A DNA stretch of 64,000 bases from Sphaerolaimus hirsutus (Eukaryota > Nematoda > Chromadorea > Monhysterida > Sphaerolaimidae): contig OZ038454.1 in NCBI GenBank assembly GCA_964036195.1, forward strand, positions 10,250,762 to 10,314,761. Direction: 5' to 3'. Each line of letters starts with the position of its first letter. Positions within the stretch are counted from its first letter, which is position 1. The position numbers and the translations under genes are program-made. The notes under the pieces are model-generated. The model was not told the origin of the DNA. It saw nothing but the letters and a program-made list of their open reading frames with translations, and ran no database searches. This document shows, piece after piece, positions 10,181 to 20,926 of the stretch.

Positions 10181-13100
10181 GTAACTTGTGGAGTTGCGAA
10201 AGCACCATGCTTTTGGAAACTGTTACATACTTTTTCATATGGGTAACTACATGTGAAACTGTAACTTGTAACTGTTACGGGTTTCTTTGATCCGGCTTTA
10301 GCCGTTTTTCTTCATTTTAATTGAGTCGCTAAGACAACATTTTCCTCAAACGATGTTCCCGAAAATGTGATTACAGTTCGCAACTCTGGCAGCTAGACAG
10401 CCAGTTTGTGCAGGAAATGGCTGAACTTGATACAGAGCAGATACGCGATATTATGCTGGGACTTGGTCAGTCGGTTAGTGGCATAGTTGTTAAAACGTAC
10501 CTATTTACTTTTACTTACAAAATACGTGTACTCGTGTTCTGAGTAAATACGTTTACGTTTCCTCTGAAAAAAGTTCCAGTACTCGCTTTTACGTATACTT
10601 TTTAAAGTAACCGAGTACATAGAACGTATTTCAATCAGCCTTTTAAATAGAATTTTCAAAGACATAAAAGTGAAAAGGGGAGCAATTATGGTAAAAATCA
10701 TCCGAAATGTGTATTTGAGCACAATTGTAGCCAAAAAGTACTGAATATAGGCAAAAAGTTGTGTAGTTTTTGATTTTGAGTTAGAGTTTCTCGATTTTGA
10801 GTTAAAGTTAAAGCGAAATTTCTCAAAAATACTCTGTGACGTTTTCTGGAGGGAAGCAGGGGTCTCGAATGGGGTAAACCGCCCAGCTATCTATATCTCC
10901 CGGAGGCCGCTCAGCTATCTATCTATCCCGGAGGCAAATTTTGGGCTACTACCCCTAAACCCCCTCCCCCCAAACCGCCCAGCTATCTATCTGTCCCGGA
11001 AGCCGCTCAGCTATCTATCTATCCGGGGGCAAATTTTGGGCTACTACCCCCTAAACCCCTCCCCCAAATCGCCCAGCTATCTACCTATCTGGAGTGGTTT
11101 TTGAGAAACTATACCCCAATTTTTGCTCAAAATCGCTAATTTTCATACTTTTTATAGATTTTCACTTCCAAAATGATAGTTATGGTTCCTATTTGTCTAT
11201 TTTCAGCTATTTTTAGTACTAAACACCTTCCCGGACAAGTTCACCACCCATTTTTTTTTTCACTTCGAATGCAATATCTCCGTCTATGGGGGTGTTATAA
11301 AGCTGAAACTTTGTATATATAAAGTTGTAAGACCCCTCTACTCCCCAACAATGGGGGAGGTGCGGCGACTCACTACAGGGTGGGTCTCCCATTATGCAAC
11401 AATTTTTTTGGCGTTTTTGGTGTCCCAAACAAGTTCACCACCCACTTGATTGGCTACACTACAAGAGCCATATCTCCAGCTGTGATGGCGGTATAAAGCT
11501 GAAATTTGGGGGATGTCTTGGCAACAACCCCCCTCACAATACACCAGTGGGGCGGCTGCCAACGACTCACCAAAGCATTGGTCACTGCATATAAAGTTGA
11601 CCATTTTCTAAAAACAGCCCAAGTGTCCCAAAACAAGTTTATCACCCAGCTGCATTGAAAAAATGTTGCAACAACATACCTAACATAAAACTGAATCGGG
11701 TTGGAACACTTTTTCAGCCAAAAAATTGTTTTCCACTAGGTCACCCTCCCTGTCCCATAAACAGTAGAATGCAAATTTCACTTTAAACCATTTTTATGTT
11801 TCACACTTACAAAGTTGGTTTACAAAGTTCACTAGAGAATGGTCTAAGGTTCAAAGTTATGTAAACAACATAGGGCGTGCACTGATACGCACACGTGCCC
11901 GATACGCACATATGCCCGTTTTTTTCACTTGACACTTTTTCAAGTGATTTTCAGATATGAGTAAAGTGAAAAAAAGTTGCGCAATGACCTTAGTAAACTT
12001 TTTCACTTCACTCATATCTGAAAATCACTTGAAAATGTGTCAAATGAAAAACAGTGAAAAATGGCTATTTTTCACTGTTTTTTTTTCACTTGACACATTT
12101 TCAAGTGATTTTCAGATATGAGTGAAGTGAAAAAAGTTCGCTAATGTCATTGCGCAACTTTTTTTCACTTTACTCATATCTGAAAATCGCTTGAAAAAGT
12201 GTCAAGTGAAAAAAACGGGCATATGTGTGTATCGGGCACGTGTGCGTATCAGGCCTGCCCCACAACATAACCTCTAAAATGCCTCCATAAGGAAACTTAC
12301 TTGTGGTGAATTCTATGATGTCAAAATGATGTCATTTCAGGAACAAAATTTGACACAATTTTCACTTTTTCATTCACCCAAATAAATTTCCTTATGGAAG
12401 CATTTTAGAGGTTAAGTTGTTTACATAACTTTGAACCTTAGACCCTCCCCTAGTGAACTTTGTAAACCAACTTTTTAAGTGTGATACAAAAAATTGGTTT
12501 AAAGTGAAATTTTCAGTCTGCTGTTTATGGGACAGGGTGGGTGCCCCACTGAAAAAAATTTTATGAGCAGAACTAGGGTTCAAATCTGATTCAATTTTAT
12601 ATCAGGTATGTTCTCACAACATTTTTTTGTAATGCAGTTGGGTGGTGAACTTGTTTCTGACACTTGGGCTGTTCTTAAAAAAATTATCAACTTTATATGC
12701 AGTGACCCATGCTTTAGTGGGTCGTCAGCAGCCGCCCCACTGGTGTATTGTGAGGGGGGTTGTTGGCAAGACATCCCCCAAATTTCAGCTTTCTACCGCC
12801 CTCACAGCTGGAGATATAGCCTTCAAAGTGTAGCTAATCAAGTGGGTGGTGAACTTGCTTGGGACACGAAAAACGCCACAAAAATTGTTGCATATAGGGC
12901 GACCCACCCTGTAGTGAGTCGCCGCACCTCCCCCATTGTTGGGGAGTAAGGGGGTCTTACAACTTTATATATACAAAGTTTCAGCCTTATAACACCCCCA
13001 TGGACGGAGATATTGCGTTCGAAGTGAATTAAAAAAATGGGTGTTGGACTTGTCCGGGAAGGTGTTTATATGCTCTTGTATACTCATTTTGAGCTATTTT

Positions 13101-16100
13101 ACACCTACTTTTAGCGATTTTTATCCCTTTTCTTCCTTCTATGCCACGAAAAAGCCGATATATCGAACCACCACAACCCCCCCCCAGAGTAATTTTCAGC
13201 TATCTATCCCTCCGGAGGAGCGATTTGCTATCTATCCAACCACTCATAGGGTCGAAAATCAAGATACCCCTGGAGGAAAGAGTACGTTTACTCACGTTTA
13301 CTCATGAGTAAAAGTAAAAAAAATATTTCAAGTTTTCTGTACACAGGGGGTGAGAAAAAAAAAACTTCGTTTACGTATACTTTGAAAAAGTTCAGTACTT
13401 AACAACTCTGGTTAGTGGTTGCCATCAGTGCTTGATGTGGAGTTTTGGCAACTCCCAAATACGATTTTCACAATCGCCACGTCATGTGTCGGCCTAAATT
13501 ACGTCCATCGGTGTTGGAATATCACTAGTGATGGAATGGCGCCATGGCGCTGGCGCCATTTGAGGGCGCCAAAGGGCGCCGCGCCATGGCGCCATTGGCG
13601 CTTGGCGTCCTTTTCCTGTGGCGCCCTTGGCGCCTGGAGCCCACTTTCTGAAAGGCGCCATGGCGCCATTGACGCTTGGCGCCCTTTTTACGTGGCGCCC
13701 CTGGCGCCTGGCGCCCTGCCCTAGAAGGGCGCCAAAATGGCGCCAGCAGGGTTTCAAGGTGAGCGCTGCGTAAAAGAAAAAAAAAGAAAAAGCGTGTCTG
13801 TGGATATCGAAATTCGCCTGAAAGTGGTGCCAGTGGATGGAAATCTTGCATTCAACGGTTCATCAGACACGCCTGAAGAATCAGAAACTTAGAATGATGA
13901 ACCAGCGAACTTGCAACCTCGTAAATCAATGGCTACAAATTGTCGTAATTTCGTTTTTGTCCACTTCAAAAAAAATCCATTGGAAAATCTACTTGAAGTT
14001 GATGCATTGTTTGGTCAAATGACAATTTTCATCGTGTTGGAATCGAATGTCATGTGTGAGCATTATTTTGTGCAAAAATACTGTTGCTGGTCTCATTTTT
14101 GTTGATTGCACGCTGGATAATGTTAATCAAGAAGTCAGTGTATTCATTACAGTGCTGGAGACACATTTTTAGCACACGCAGGGTAATGTACACACCTATT
14201 TATTCTGGCGCCCTTGGCGCCTGGCGCCCAAATTTTCAAATGGCGCCATGGCGCCCTTGGCGCTTGGCGCCCTTGGCGCTTGGCGCCCTCTTTCCGTGGC
14301 GCCCACTTTCCGAATGGCGCCATGGCGCCTTTGGCGCCTGGCGCCCTTTTTCTGTGGCGCCCTTGGCGCTTGGCGCCCAGTTTCCGAATGGCGCCATGGC
14401 GCCATTGGCGCTTGGCGCCCTTTTTTCTGGCGCTTTTCCATCACTAAATATCACTATTTTTACGCGGTATCCCGTGCCTATTTGGTAGGGCGCCGTGGTC
14501 GTTGAAACCATTCTTGACGCCAACTTTCAGCATTCTCGAAGACATTCTGGCCACAAATAGGGTCTGTCTGGTATAGGGTGTCAACTTTCCGTTTTCCGTT
14601 TCCGCAGGCAAATTTTTTCCCGTTTCCGTTTTCCGGCCTTTCATTTTTCCGTTTTCCGGCAAGTGCAAATTTTTTTCCGTTTCCGTTTTCCGGCAAGTGT
14701 AAATTTTTTTCCGTTTCCGTTTTCCGCCAAAAAGTTTTTGTTGACACCCTAGTCTGGTGATCAAAAAAATATAACACACCCATGCAGATTCTGCCGCCGC
14801 TGCTGAAAAGCTTCACGCAAAAAGCCACTTCGATGTGTATTCCACGCCAATGTGCAGCGACTGCGTCGTGCAGCAAGGAAACCGTCTCATACAAAGGCGT
14901 CAAGCCGAAAAAGTGCCACGAGATCCAGCGTCTGGTGGAATTCTTGGCTCGATTGAAGGAACGCCTGCATTTCGAACGAGTGGTCGATGTCGGCTGCGGA
15001 TTGGTGGGTGTATACGGTTATGAAATGTCGATTGTATTGTGACGTTCACTATACCACATCTCGGTACGGTCGCTGCTATAGCCGACTCAACGCACAATTG
15101 CCAATAAAAATTACGATACCCCATTGTTTATATCTATTGGTATCAATTGGTATCATTTTTTGTATATAGCCTGCAGTACATCATTTTACGTAAACCATTT
15201 CAACTTCTTTGATCCTTTCCCATGACTGCTTTCAAGAATCAGGAATGGATTTACGATTCCCCCAAAAGGGATTTACGATTCCCCTCCCCCCAATGTTTGC
15301 AATAACCGTATATACTCGATTTTGTCGCCAGACTTTTTTAGGGGGACTATTCGAGGGGGGGGAATTATTATTGCGTCAAAAATTTCATGTTTCAATTACT
15401 TGATTTCATGAAATATGCTTTATTTGCTAGATAACGTGCAACTTTTCTTCAAATTTGATGCAAAAACTTTATCATAAGGGGGGGGGGGGGTGGGGATTAT
15501 TCGAGGGGGAATTATTTTTCCTCACTCGTTAAGAGGGGAGCAGGGGTCTCCTAGGGGGGGGGCCGGGATTGGCTGCCCCCCAAATCCGCCATCTATCTAT
15601 CCCGGAGGCCGCTCAGCTATCTATGTATCACGAGGCAAATTTTTTGGCTACTACCCCCAAAGACCCCCCCCCCCCCCAAATCGCTCAGCTATCTATCTAT
15701 CTGGAGTGGTTTTTGAGAAATTTTCCCCCAATTAGCGCTCCACACGGTGGTTGACGCTACTTTTTAGAAGTCGATTGAGTCAACTCAGAGTCAACTGTTT
15801 TAAGTATAACTATTTTTAATTTTTTACCTGTGTTGATTAAGAAATATTGAGAAGTCGATTGATGTAGAATGAAAGAAGGGGATTTTTTGGATACATATTG
15901 TAAATGGCACAGAGTCAATTGAATTTTTGACCAGTTGACTCTGAGTTGACGCTGATTTTGGCGTCAACTAGCGTGTGTGGGGCCATTTTCGCTCAAAATT
16001 ACTAATTTTCGCACCTTTTTATGGTTTTTCACCTTCAAAATCGTGCAGGGGTCTCCAGGATTTTGGCCCTCGCGGGGGCTGGATAGATAGCAAATCGCTC

Positions 16101-19100
16101 CTCCGGAGGGATAGATAGCTGAAAAATTTTTCTGGGGGGGGGCTGGCGGGGGCACAATATATAGGCTTTTTCAAGGTTAAGAAGGCAGAAAGGGGAAAAA
16201 ATCGCTAAGAATCAGTTAAAAGTAGCCAAAAGTAGGTATAAAATGGCTAAAAATAGGTATATAACCATGTATATAGCTGGAAAGCACGATTTTGAAGGTG
16301 AAAAACTATAAAAAGGTGCGAAAATTGGTGATTTTGAGCGAAAATTGGGGCAAAATTTCTCAAAAACCACTCCAGATAGATAGATAGCTGAGCGATTTGG
16401 GGGGGGGGGGGTCTTTGGGGGTAGTAGCTAAAAATTTTGCCTCGGGATAGATAGATAGCTGAGCAGCCTCCGGGATAGATAGATAGCTGGCCGATTTGGG
16501 GGGGGGGGCAGCCCCCCCCCCCCCCAGCCCCCCCCCTAGGAGACCCCTGAAATCGTGCTCTCCAGCTATATGCATGGTTATATGCCTGTTTTTAGCCATT
16601 TTAAACATACTTTTAGCCACTTTTAACCAATTACTAGTGATTTTTTCCCCTTTCGGCCTTCTATGCACTGAAAAAGCCTATATATTTTGCCCCCCAAGCC
16701 CATCTAGAAAATTTTTTCAGCTATCTATCCCTCGGGAGGAGCGATTTGCTATCTATCCAGCCCCCGCGAGGGCCAAAATCTTGGAATTATTCATAGTGGG
16801 GAATTATTCGAGTATTTACGGTATGTAGATAAATAAGTAAATAGGACATAAATAAGGATAACCATAAATATTGTGAAGGCAAGTAAATACCCTAGAGTTT
16901 GTTTTTGTGGAAACTATGCACTAACAAATTACAACTTGACAAACTCAAATTCCAGGGTCACCTGGCCGAGAAGATATCAAAAGAGCTGCGCGTTGAAGTG
17001 GTCGGCGTCGACTGCGACATCGATTTGTGCACGCGCGCAAACAGCCGAATTTCGACAGCTGGTGAAAATGTAACGGTTTTGCATTTGTCAGTGGGAGAGG
17101 ATGTGCAGTCGCGGAGGGAATTGAGCAAACTGTTGAATGAAAGGTGAGCCTAGGTGTCACTCCCGAGCCCTATAAAGTTAAGTGTCAAATGTCATACAAA
17201 GTTGTCAATTTTCATGCGCAGTGTCAAAATTTCAGTAATAAAATCGTTTATTTTTTCTTTTGATTGACATTTTACATACATTACAGGGTTCGGAACTGCC
17301 CCCATTCAGGGGACTCTTGGCATTTGACGCTCCCGGGATATATAGCTAAAATTTTGACCTGCCGGAGGTTTCGGGATAGATAGCTAAAAGTTGTTTTCGG
17401 GGGGGGGGGGTGTTGGGGGGTTTAACATAAAATATTTTTTCAAGGTTAAGAGGCAGAAAAGGCCTTTCAAAAAAGAAAAATAGGTGCGAGATTTTTGAAT
17501 GATTGACGTTAAGTGGAAATTGCGATTTTGGCCAGACAGAGTGAACATTCACTATTATACATATTCCGATCTATTAAGCTCACACTTCCGCAACATTATT
17601 GTTTTATACAAAGGGCTGAAAAATTACAGAACGGTTTTGGTGTCGTTGCACGGCTGCGGTGATCTTCAACCGAAGCTGCTGAAGCTGGTCACAGAATTAG
17701 GGACAAAAGTCGGGGCACTTTTATCAATTGGTTGCTGCTATCACAAAACCGCTGCTGCAGGTATGTCAGGGGGCAGTCCCAGACCATGTAAAGTGTCAAA
17801 TCTCATGTAAAATGTCAATCAAAACAAAAATAAAAGATTTTATTACTGAGCTTTCATGACAGTTAACACTTTACATCTGTCATGACAATTGACACTTTGC
17901 ATCTGTCATGAGAATTGACACTTTGCATGACATTTGGCACTTTACAGGGTTTGGGATCGGTACCAGGTGCCAATTCCGCAAGCGTAGAAGTAAAAAACCA
18001 TTTGAGAAGTGAGGAGCTAAGTAAACTGAGTAGTGAGAGGTGAAATTACAAGTCCTTCATTTTAATTTTTCCACTTCAATCTATTTGATCAATTGTCATT
18101 GAAATTCCTGGGTGGAAAGCCAAAAAAGCTCAATTTCTACGCAGCATACGTCCCCCTCAGCCGCAAGCTGTCAAACTTGATGGCACCCAGCACCGCAGAC
18201 GAGCCACTTTTGACCCGTCCATCACTACGGCTGGCCTGTCAGCAGCCACGGCAGATGGCAGCTGCCCAGTTGGGGACTCAGGCCGAGCTGGCACTCAGGA
18301 GGGCCGCGCTCAAAGTGGCGGTGCCGGGTGTGTGGGGGAGACTAAGTGATAGGGCTGATTTAGCGAGATCTTGAAAACGATTTGAGAAACCGAGAAAGCC
18401 ATTCGAGAAGTGGAATATTTAAGTAAAAAGTTAAAAGCTAAGTAGAGGAGTAAAGTGTCAAGTAAGAAGTGAAAAGCTTAGTAAAATGAGAAGTGAAAAG
18501 TTTTACTTAGCTTTTTACTTTTTTCACTTCGCTTTTGACATTGTCTTTCCATTTCACTCCACCTGTGGCATCTTACTACTTATTTATCAAATAATTTTGC
18601 ACTTTACACTTGCGGGATTAGCACCCGATTCACAATCCGCAGATCTGTGCTTGCGCGAGGGGCGCCTGAGGAGACTATTCACAAGGACAGACGTCGACTT
18701 CCATACTACCCTCAACACCATTTCGCTGCCGCCGGAAAGCCAGATTCGTGCAATCAAATGCTACGACGAATCCAAAAGTTGCGACACGGCAAAACTGCTG
18801 CGGTCATACATGGTAAGACATGACATTTCTTGTTACCGTTTCCTCCAATTACCCACTTGAATCGACCCCCCCCCCCGTCATGAATGAGCTCTAAATAGCT
18901 GCAAATTTGCAGGGCAAATACTGATATAGGTCTATTTCTACACAAAGTATATGATGTCAAAAAATATCCATTTCTCTTTTCTTGTTGTCACATTTACCGC
19001 AGTTTTGGGTATAAATATAAAGTCCTATTCTTTACTATGATCAATGAGGAAACGTTACTCACGGTATTTACCTCAATATGATAAATTTTCTACCCCCAAC

Positions 19101-19269
19101 AAAGGCACTGCAAGCGGTCATGCAGCCTGTGATCGAGTCGCTGATCATCGCCGACAGAATGCAATTTTTGAATGAAAATAACATTTTTTCGCATTGTGTG
19201 CCATTGTTTTCCCCGACAGTATCTCCAAGGAATTTGGGAATATTTACAACGTTTGAACCGTTTCGTTAG
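10041..19269 (+). CDS. METTL25B: METTL25B (RRNAD1)-like methyltransferase-fold protein, complete gene
   Basis: Eight exons join in phase: 10041-10180, 10377-10473, 14788-15003, 16956-17143, 17540-17760, 18145-18327, 18643-18812 and 19105-19269. They encode 459 aa plus stop, close to the length of the human homologue. The protein has the family N-terminus ending in EQIRDIMLG, then VKPKKCHEIQRL and the SAM-binding motif VVDVGCGLGHL. After these come SLHGCGDL and IGCCYHK, PLSRKLSNL and RLACQ, and the C-terminal VIESLIIADRMQFL and PRNLGIF. These follow the METTL25/METTL25B order. The ATG at 10041 has A at -3 and G at +4. The family is poorly characterised and catalysis is inferred only from the fold. 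Intron 2 is swollen by nested transposons. Confidence 0.92.
10377..10473 (+). CDS. METTL25B: METTL25B exon 2
   Basis: It follows an acceptor ATTACAG and encodes LWQLDSQFVQEMAELDTEQI followed by RDIMLGLGQS. This corresponds to the family's W..LP..W..L..L motif region. The donor GTTAGT coincides with the left target duplication of a 2.9-kb transposon. Confidence 0.8.
11222..13066. mobile_element. Fold-back element with TA target, third nesting level
   Basis: Long inverted arms (about 11222-11870 and 12270-13066) start AACACCTTCCCGGACAAG and end with its complement. Removing the element plus one TA restores the AGTACTATATGC seen in other copies of the host family, so the target duplication is TA. 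Each arm is about 650-800 bp, so the element could fold into an almost complete hairpin. Confidence 0.8.
11873..12261. mobile_element. GGGCGTGCACTGATACGC element, fourth nesting level
   Basis: A 389-bp palindromic element with CTGATACGCACACGTGCCCG in both arms. It is bounded by the exact 8-bp duplication ACAACATA (11865-11872 and 12262-12269). Its centre repeats a CACTTGACAC / TTTCAGATATGAGT block in inverted order. Confidence 0.85.
13526..14446. mobile_element. TAGTGATGGAA hAT-like MITE with GGCGCC arrays
   Basis: The 921-bp element starts TAGTGATGGAATGG and ends CTTTTCCATCACTA. It has an exact 8-bp duplication AATATCAC (13518-13525 and 14447-14454). The arms are dense GGCGCCAAGCGCC / TGGCGCCATGG words and the middle 430 bp is unique. 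Long Pro/Ala/Arg-rich open frames here are artefacts of the array. Confidence 0.88.
14574..14751. mobile_element. Short TAGGGTGTCAA MITE
   Basis: A 178-bp relative of the element at 4731, with TAGGGTGTCAA and TTGACACCCTA termini and TTTCCGTTTTCCG words. The flanks GTCTGGTA and GTCTGGTG make a near-perfect 8-bp duplication. Confidence 0.85.
14788..15003 (+). CDS. METTL25B: METTL25B exon 3
   Basis: It follows an acceptor CATGCAG and encodes 72 codons, phase 0 at both ends. It carries ILPPLLKSF, then GVKPKKCHEIQRL, a family signature before the fold, and ends in VVDVGCGL, the first part of the SAM-binding loop. The donor is GTGGGT. Confidence 0.92.
15004..16955 (+). other. METTL25B intron 3 with CAGGGGTCTC and CACACGCTAGTTGAC elements
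   Basis: From about 15300 there are fragments of the TTCGAGGGGGAATTATT family. 15539-16790 holds opposed CAGGGGTCTC-family copies with G/C runs and GATAGATA words. One of these copies (15736-15985) is interrupted by an element with complementary GGTTGACGC / GCGTCAACTAGCGTGTG ends. Confidence 0.6.
16956..17143 (+). CDS. METTL25B: METTL25B exon 4
   Basis: It begins GHLAEKISKEL, completing the glycine-rich SAM loop started in exon 3. VEVVGVDCDIDLC then supplies the acidic residue at the end of strand 2 that commonly contacts the SAM ribose. It ends with a two-base partial codon at a GTGAGC donor. Confidence 0.92.
17151..17305. mobile_element. Introner-family element in METTL25B intron 4
   Basis: It starts just inside the donor (TGTCACTCCCGAGCCCTATA) and ends ACAGGGTTCGGAACTGCCCC. 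TGTCAAATGTC words lie inside. Confidence 0.65.
17540..17760 (+). CDS. METTL25B: METTL25B exon 5
   Basis: The acceptor that fits the phase is ...CCAGACAG. The exon encodes a variable stretch and then TVLVSLHGCGDLQPKLLKL and LLSIGCCYHK, matching the GLHTCGDL and GCCYH motifs of METTL25 proteins. The donor is GTATGT. Confidence 0.92.
17767..17966. mobile_element. Introner-family element in METTL25B intron 5
   Basis: It starts six bases after the exon 5 donor with CAGGGGGCAGTCCCAGACC and ends GGGTTTGGGATCGGTACCA. The interior repeats GACACTTTGCATCTGTCATG. Confidence 0.75.
18145..18327 (+). CDS. METTL25B: METTL25B exon 6
   Basis: An acceptor TACGCAG gives the required two-base start. The exon encodes AYVPLSRKLSNL, aligned with the family PLS motif, then RLACQQPRQM and LALRRAALKVAV. 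The donor GTGTGT leaves one base that joins AT of exon 7. Imperfect inverted repeats lie on both sides of the exon (17967 and 18610). Confidence 0.85.
18380..18626. mobile_element. GAAGTGAAAAG-rich repeat in METTL25B intron 6
   Basis: Purine-rich AAGTGAAAAGCTTAGTAAAA words face complementary TTTACTTAGC words. It ends CTTGCGGGATTAGCACC, which is nearly complementary to GGTGCCAATTCCGCAAG at 17966. It resembles the 3769 family. Confidence 0.55.
18643..18812 (+). CDS. METTL25B: METTL25B exon 7
   Basis: It follows an AATCCGCAG acceptor and encodes DLCLREGRLRRLF up to DTAKLLRSYM, phase 0 at a GTAAGA donor. This is the less conserved region before the C-terminal helix of the family. Confidence 0.85.
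19105..19269 (+). CDS. METTL25B: METTL25B exon 8 (terminal)
   Basis: It encodes ALQAVMQPVIESLIIADRMQ, then HCVPLFSPTVSPRNLGIF and a stop. The LAPxxExLIxLDR and LFDPxLSPRN strings are typical METTL25B C-terminal motifs, so the gene's 3' end is secure. Confidence 0.92.
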   Translation, partial: ALQAVMQPVIESLIIADRMQFLNENNIFSHCVPLFSPTVSPRNLGIFTTFEPFR

Positions 19270-20796
19270 ATGGTAACCTAATGAATTCCACCGTCACGCT
19301 ACAAAAGTTTATTTGGATGCATGCAGACGGGCGAGAACGATAAAAAAAGTTACACATGATACGATGTCCACCCTCCAATCCTTAAATCAATACACGATTT
19401 ACCCACACCACGCAAAACACAGCGACAGCCACTTGAAGAGTTTCGTTCCATAAGTGCATATCTCCACAAATTTAAATTTTTCAAATTCGCATTTTAAAGT
19501 TTAGCGGTGGCCCGACAGCGCCATGTTTGAGAGACAGAGCTTGCCACGCACTTTTCAGATACCTGAGAGTATTGCCTACATTTTTTTATAAATCATCTGC
19601 TTATACAATCTGCGATTAAAACTAAAACGACTTATGAATGGTGCGACCTAGAAAAACAACAACTGCACCATTGAATAGCCCGTCTCGAAAAGTACCCCGA
19701 CCTAAATTTTTAGACTTATACGTATCCAAATTATAGCTCTGGACATGTTTGGAAATACACGGATGCACTTCTGGAATGAAACTCCCATTTTGTATGGGAG
19801 TTCTGACCGGCTCTTCAGGAGCACGGACGCACTTTTGGAACGAAACTTTTTGGAGATATGCATTTTTGAAGTGGTAATTCCGGTGGTCCGAGATGGATTA
19901 ACGCACTTTCGATGTGAAAATGTCGTTTTTATTGGTGGAGATAGACACTTTCGATGTGAAAATCATGCTTTTTCTGAAAATCGGTACCAATGTATCTCCG
20001 GAACGACATGGACTATGACACTAATTTTTTCCTAAAATGTACAAACATATATGTGGATGTCGAATCCACGCTTAACTAGATTTTTGTGATTTTGGCGCTT
20101 ATGCACTTATGGAACAAAACTCTTCACTTTTTCCTACTAGTATTCTAGCCAAAAACAACAGTACACTCCCTTAAAGCATGGTGGTACTTAAACAAAAAGT
20201 CTCTAGACACACATCTCAATTACTAAATCCACAAGGAAGACAAGAGTAGCAAACAAAATGAGAATCCTTTACAGCACATGCGAACGCTTCCGATGGAAAA
20301 AAAGTCAATAGCACCCGCCAAAAAAAGTATGTTCACCTGGCAAAAAAAAACAATTAAATGTTGATAATGACTCAAAACGTTTTCATTGCTCGAAAATTTT
20401 GGGGGTCACAATGTCAAAAATCGAAGTTGCCAACAACCCATCACATTGCTAATTGCAAAATATGCATAGTGTGTTCGCTTTGAGCAAAAGTTGCGTAAAC
20501 TGAAATTTTCAAAATTTGATACTGATGCAAAGCATGTCGGGTAGAGATAAAAAGAATATTTTTGACACTTTGCAGAAAATTATAGCTGAGCCCATAAAAG
20601 CTGTAGTACTCACATGGAAGTGTAGACCAGTTTTACCAGGCAAACATAAATATTTCATCTCAAAAACAAGGCATAAAAACTGTACTTAAGAGAAAATGCG
20701 AATACTTTGAAGATCAAGTGAAACAACTACAACAAAAAAATCGTTTACAGCCTAAAAATAAAACTTTTTCACACCAATAAAACAAACGCGCAAATC
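19270..20796. other. Convergent intergenic region
   Basis: It lies between the stop codons of METTL25B (plus) and Argonaute (minus). An inverted-repeat element spans about 19436-20128, with GAAGAGTTTCGTTCCATAAG at the left and its near complement at the right, and repeated ACTTTCGATGTGAAAAT inside. The rest looks like unique AT-rich sequence. No further gene was recognised. Confidence 0.6.
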
Positions 20797-20926
20797 TCAA
20801 GCCCAATACGCATGGTCCTTCTCTGGCAGCGAGTTGGCGGTAATCGCCTCGGTAATTATCTCGAAGTCCTTATCGACTTGGCCGCTATCGCCCAAACCGA
20901 CGCTCATGTTATCGCCCATTGTTTCC
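20797..20926 (-). CDS. Argonaute terminal exon
   Basis: It follows acceptor CAACAG. One base completes Met, then an acidic tail ends EKDHAYWA and stop. The final aromatic-Ala tail matches the MYFA-type C-terminus that packs into the Argonaute core. Confidence 0.85.

Larger units (their letters stand above)
10857..13272. mobile_element. CAGGGGTCTC-family element, second nesting level
   Basis: It starts CAGGGGTCTCGAATGGGG and ends ATCAAGATACCCCTG. The flanks GAGGGAAG (10849-10856) and GAGGAAAG (13273-13280) form an 8-bp duplication with one mismatch. Subterminal GATAGATA / AGCTATCTATC words are typical of the family. Confidence 0.8.
10482..13410. mobile_element. CAGAGTTGTTAA hAT-like element (outermost of nested stack)
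   Basis: The ends are CATAGTTGTTAAAACGTAC and, inverted, CAGAGTTGTTAAGTACTGAA. They are flanked by an exact 8-bp duplication GTTAGTGG (10474-10481 and 13411-13418). The arms contain ACGTAAA / TTTACGT words also seen near 2000, 26650 and 36900. The interior is occupied by three further insertions. Confidence 0.85.
10474..14787 (+). other. METTL25B intron 2, transposon-filled
   Basis: About 4.3 kb, nearly all of it inserted DNA: the nested stack at 10482-13410, the GGCGCC-array element at 13526-14446 and the TAGGGTGTCAA element at 14574-14751. Removing these leaves about 280 bp of probable original intron. Confidence 0.7.

Noticed and set aside
13419-14523. Long Pro/Ala/Trp/Arg-rich open frames on both strands
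   Set aside because: They follow the GGCGCC word array in all frames and have no non-repetitive homology. They are products of the MITE arms.
14478-14903. 141-codon minus-strand frame overlapping METTL25B exon 3
   Set aside because: It crosses a MITE and runs antisense to a clearly coding exon.
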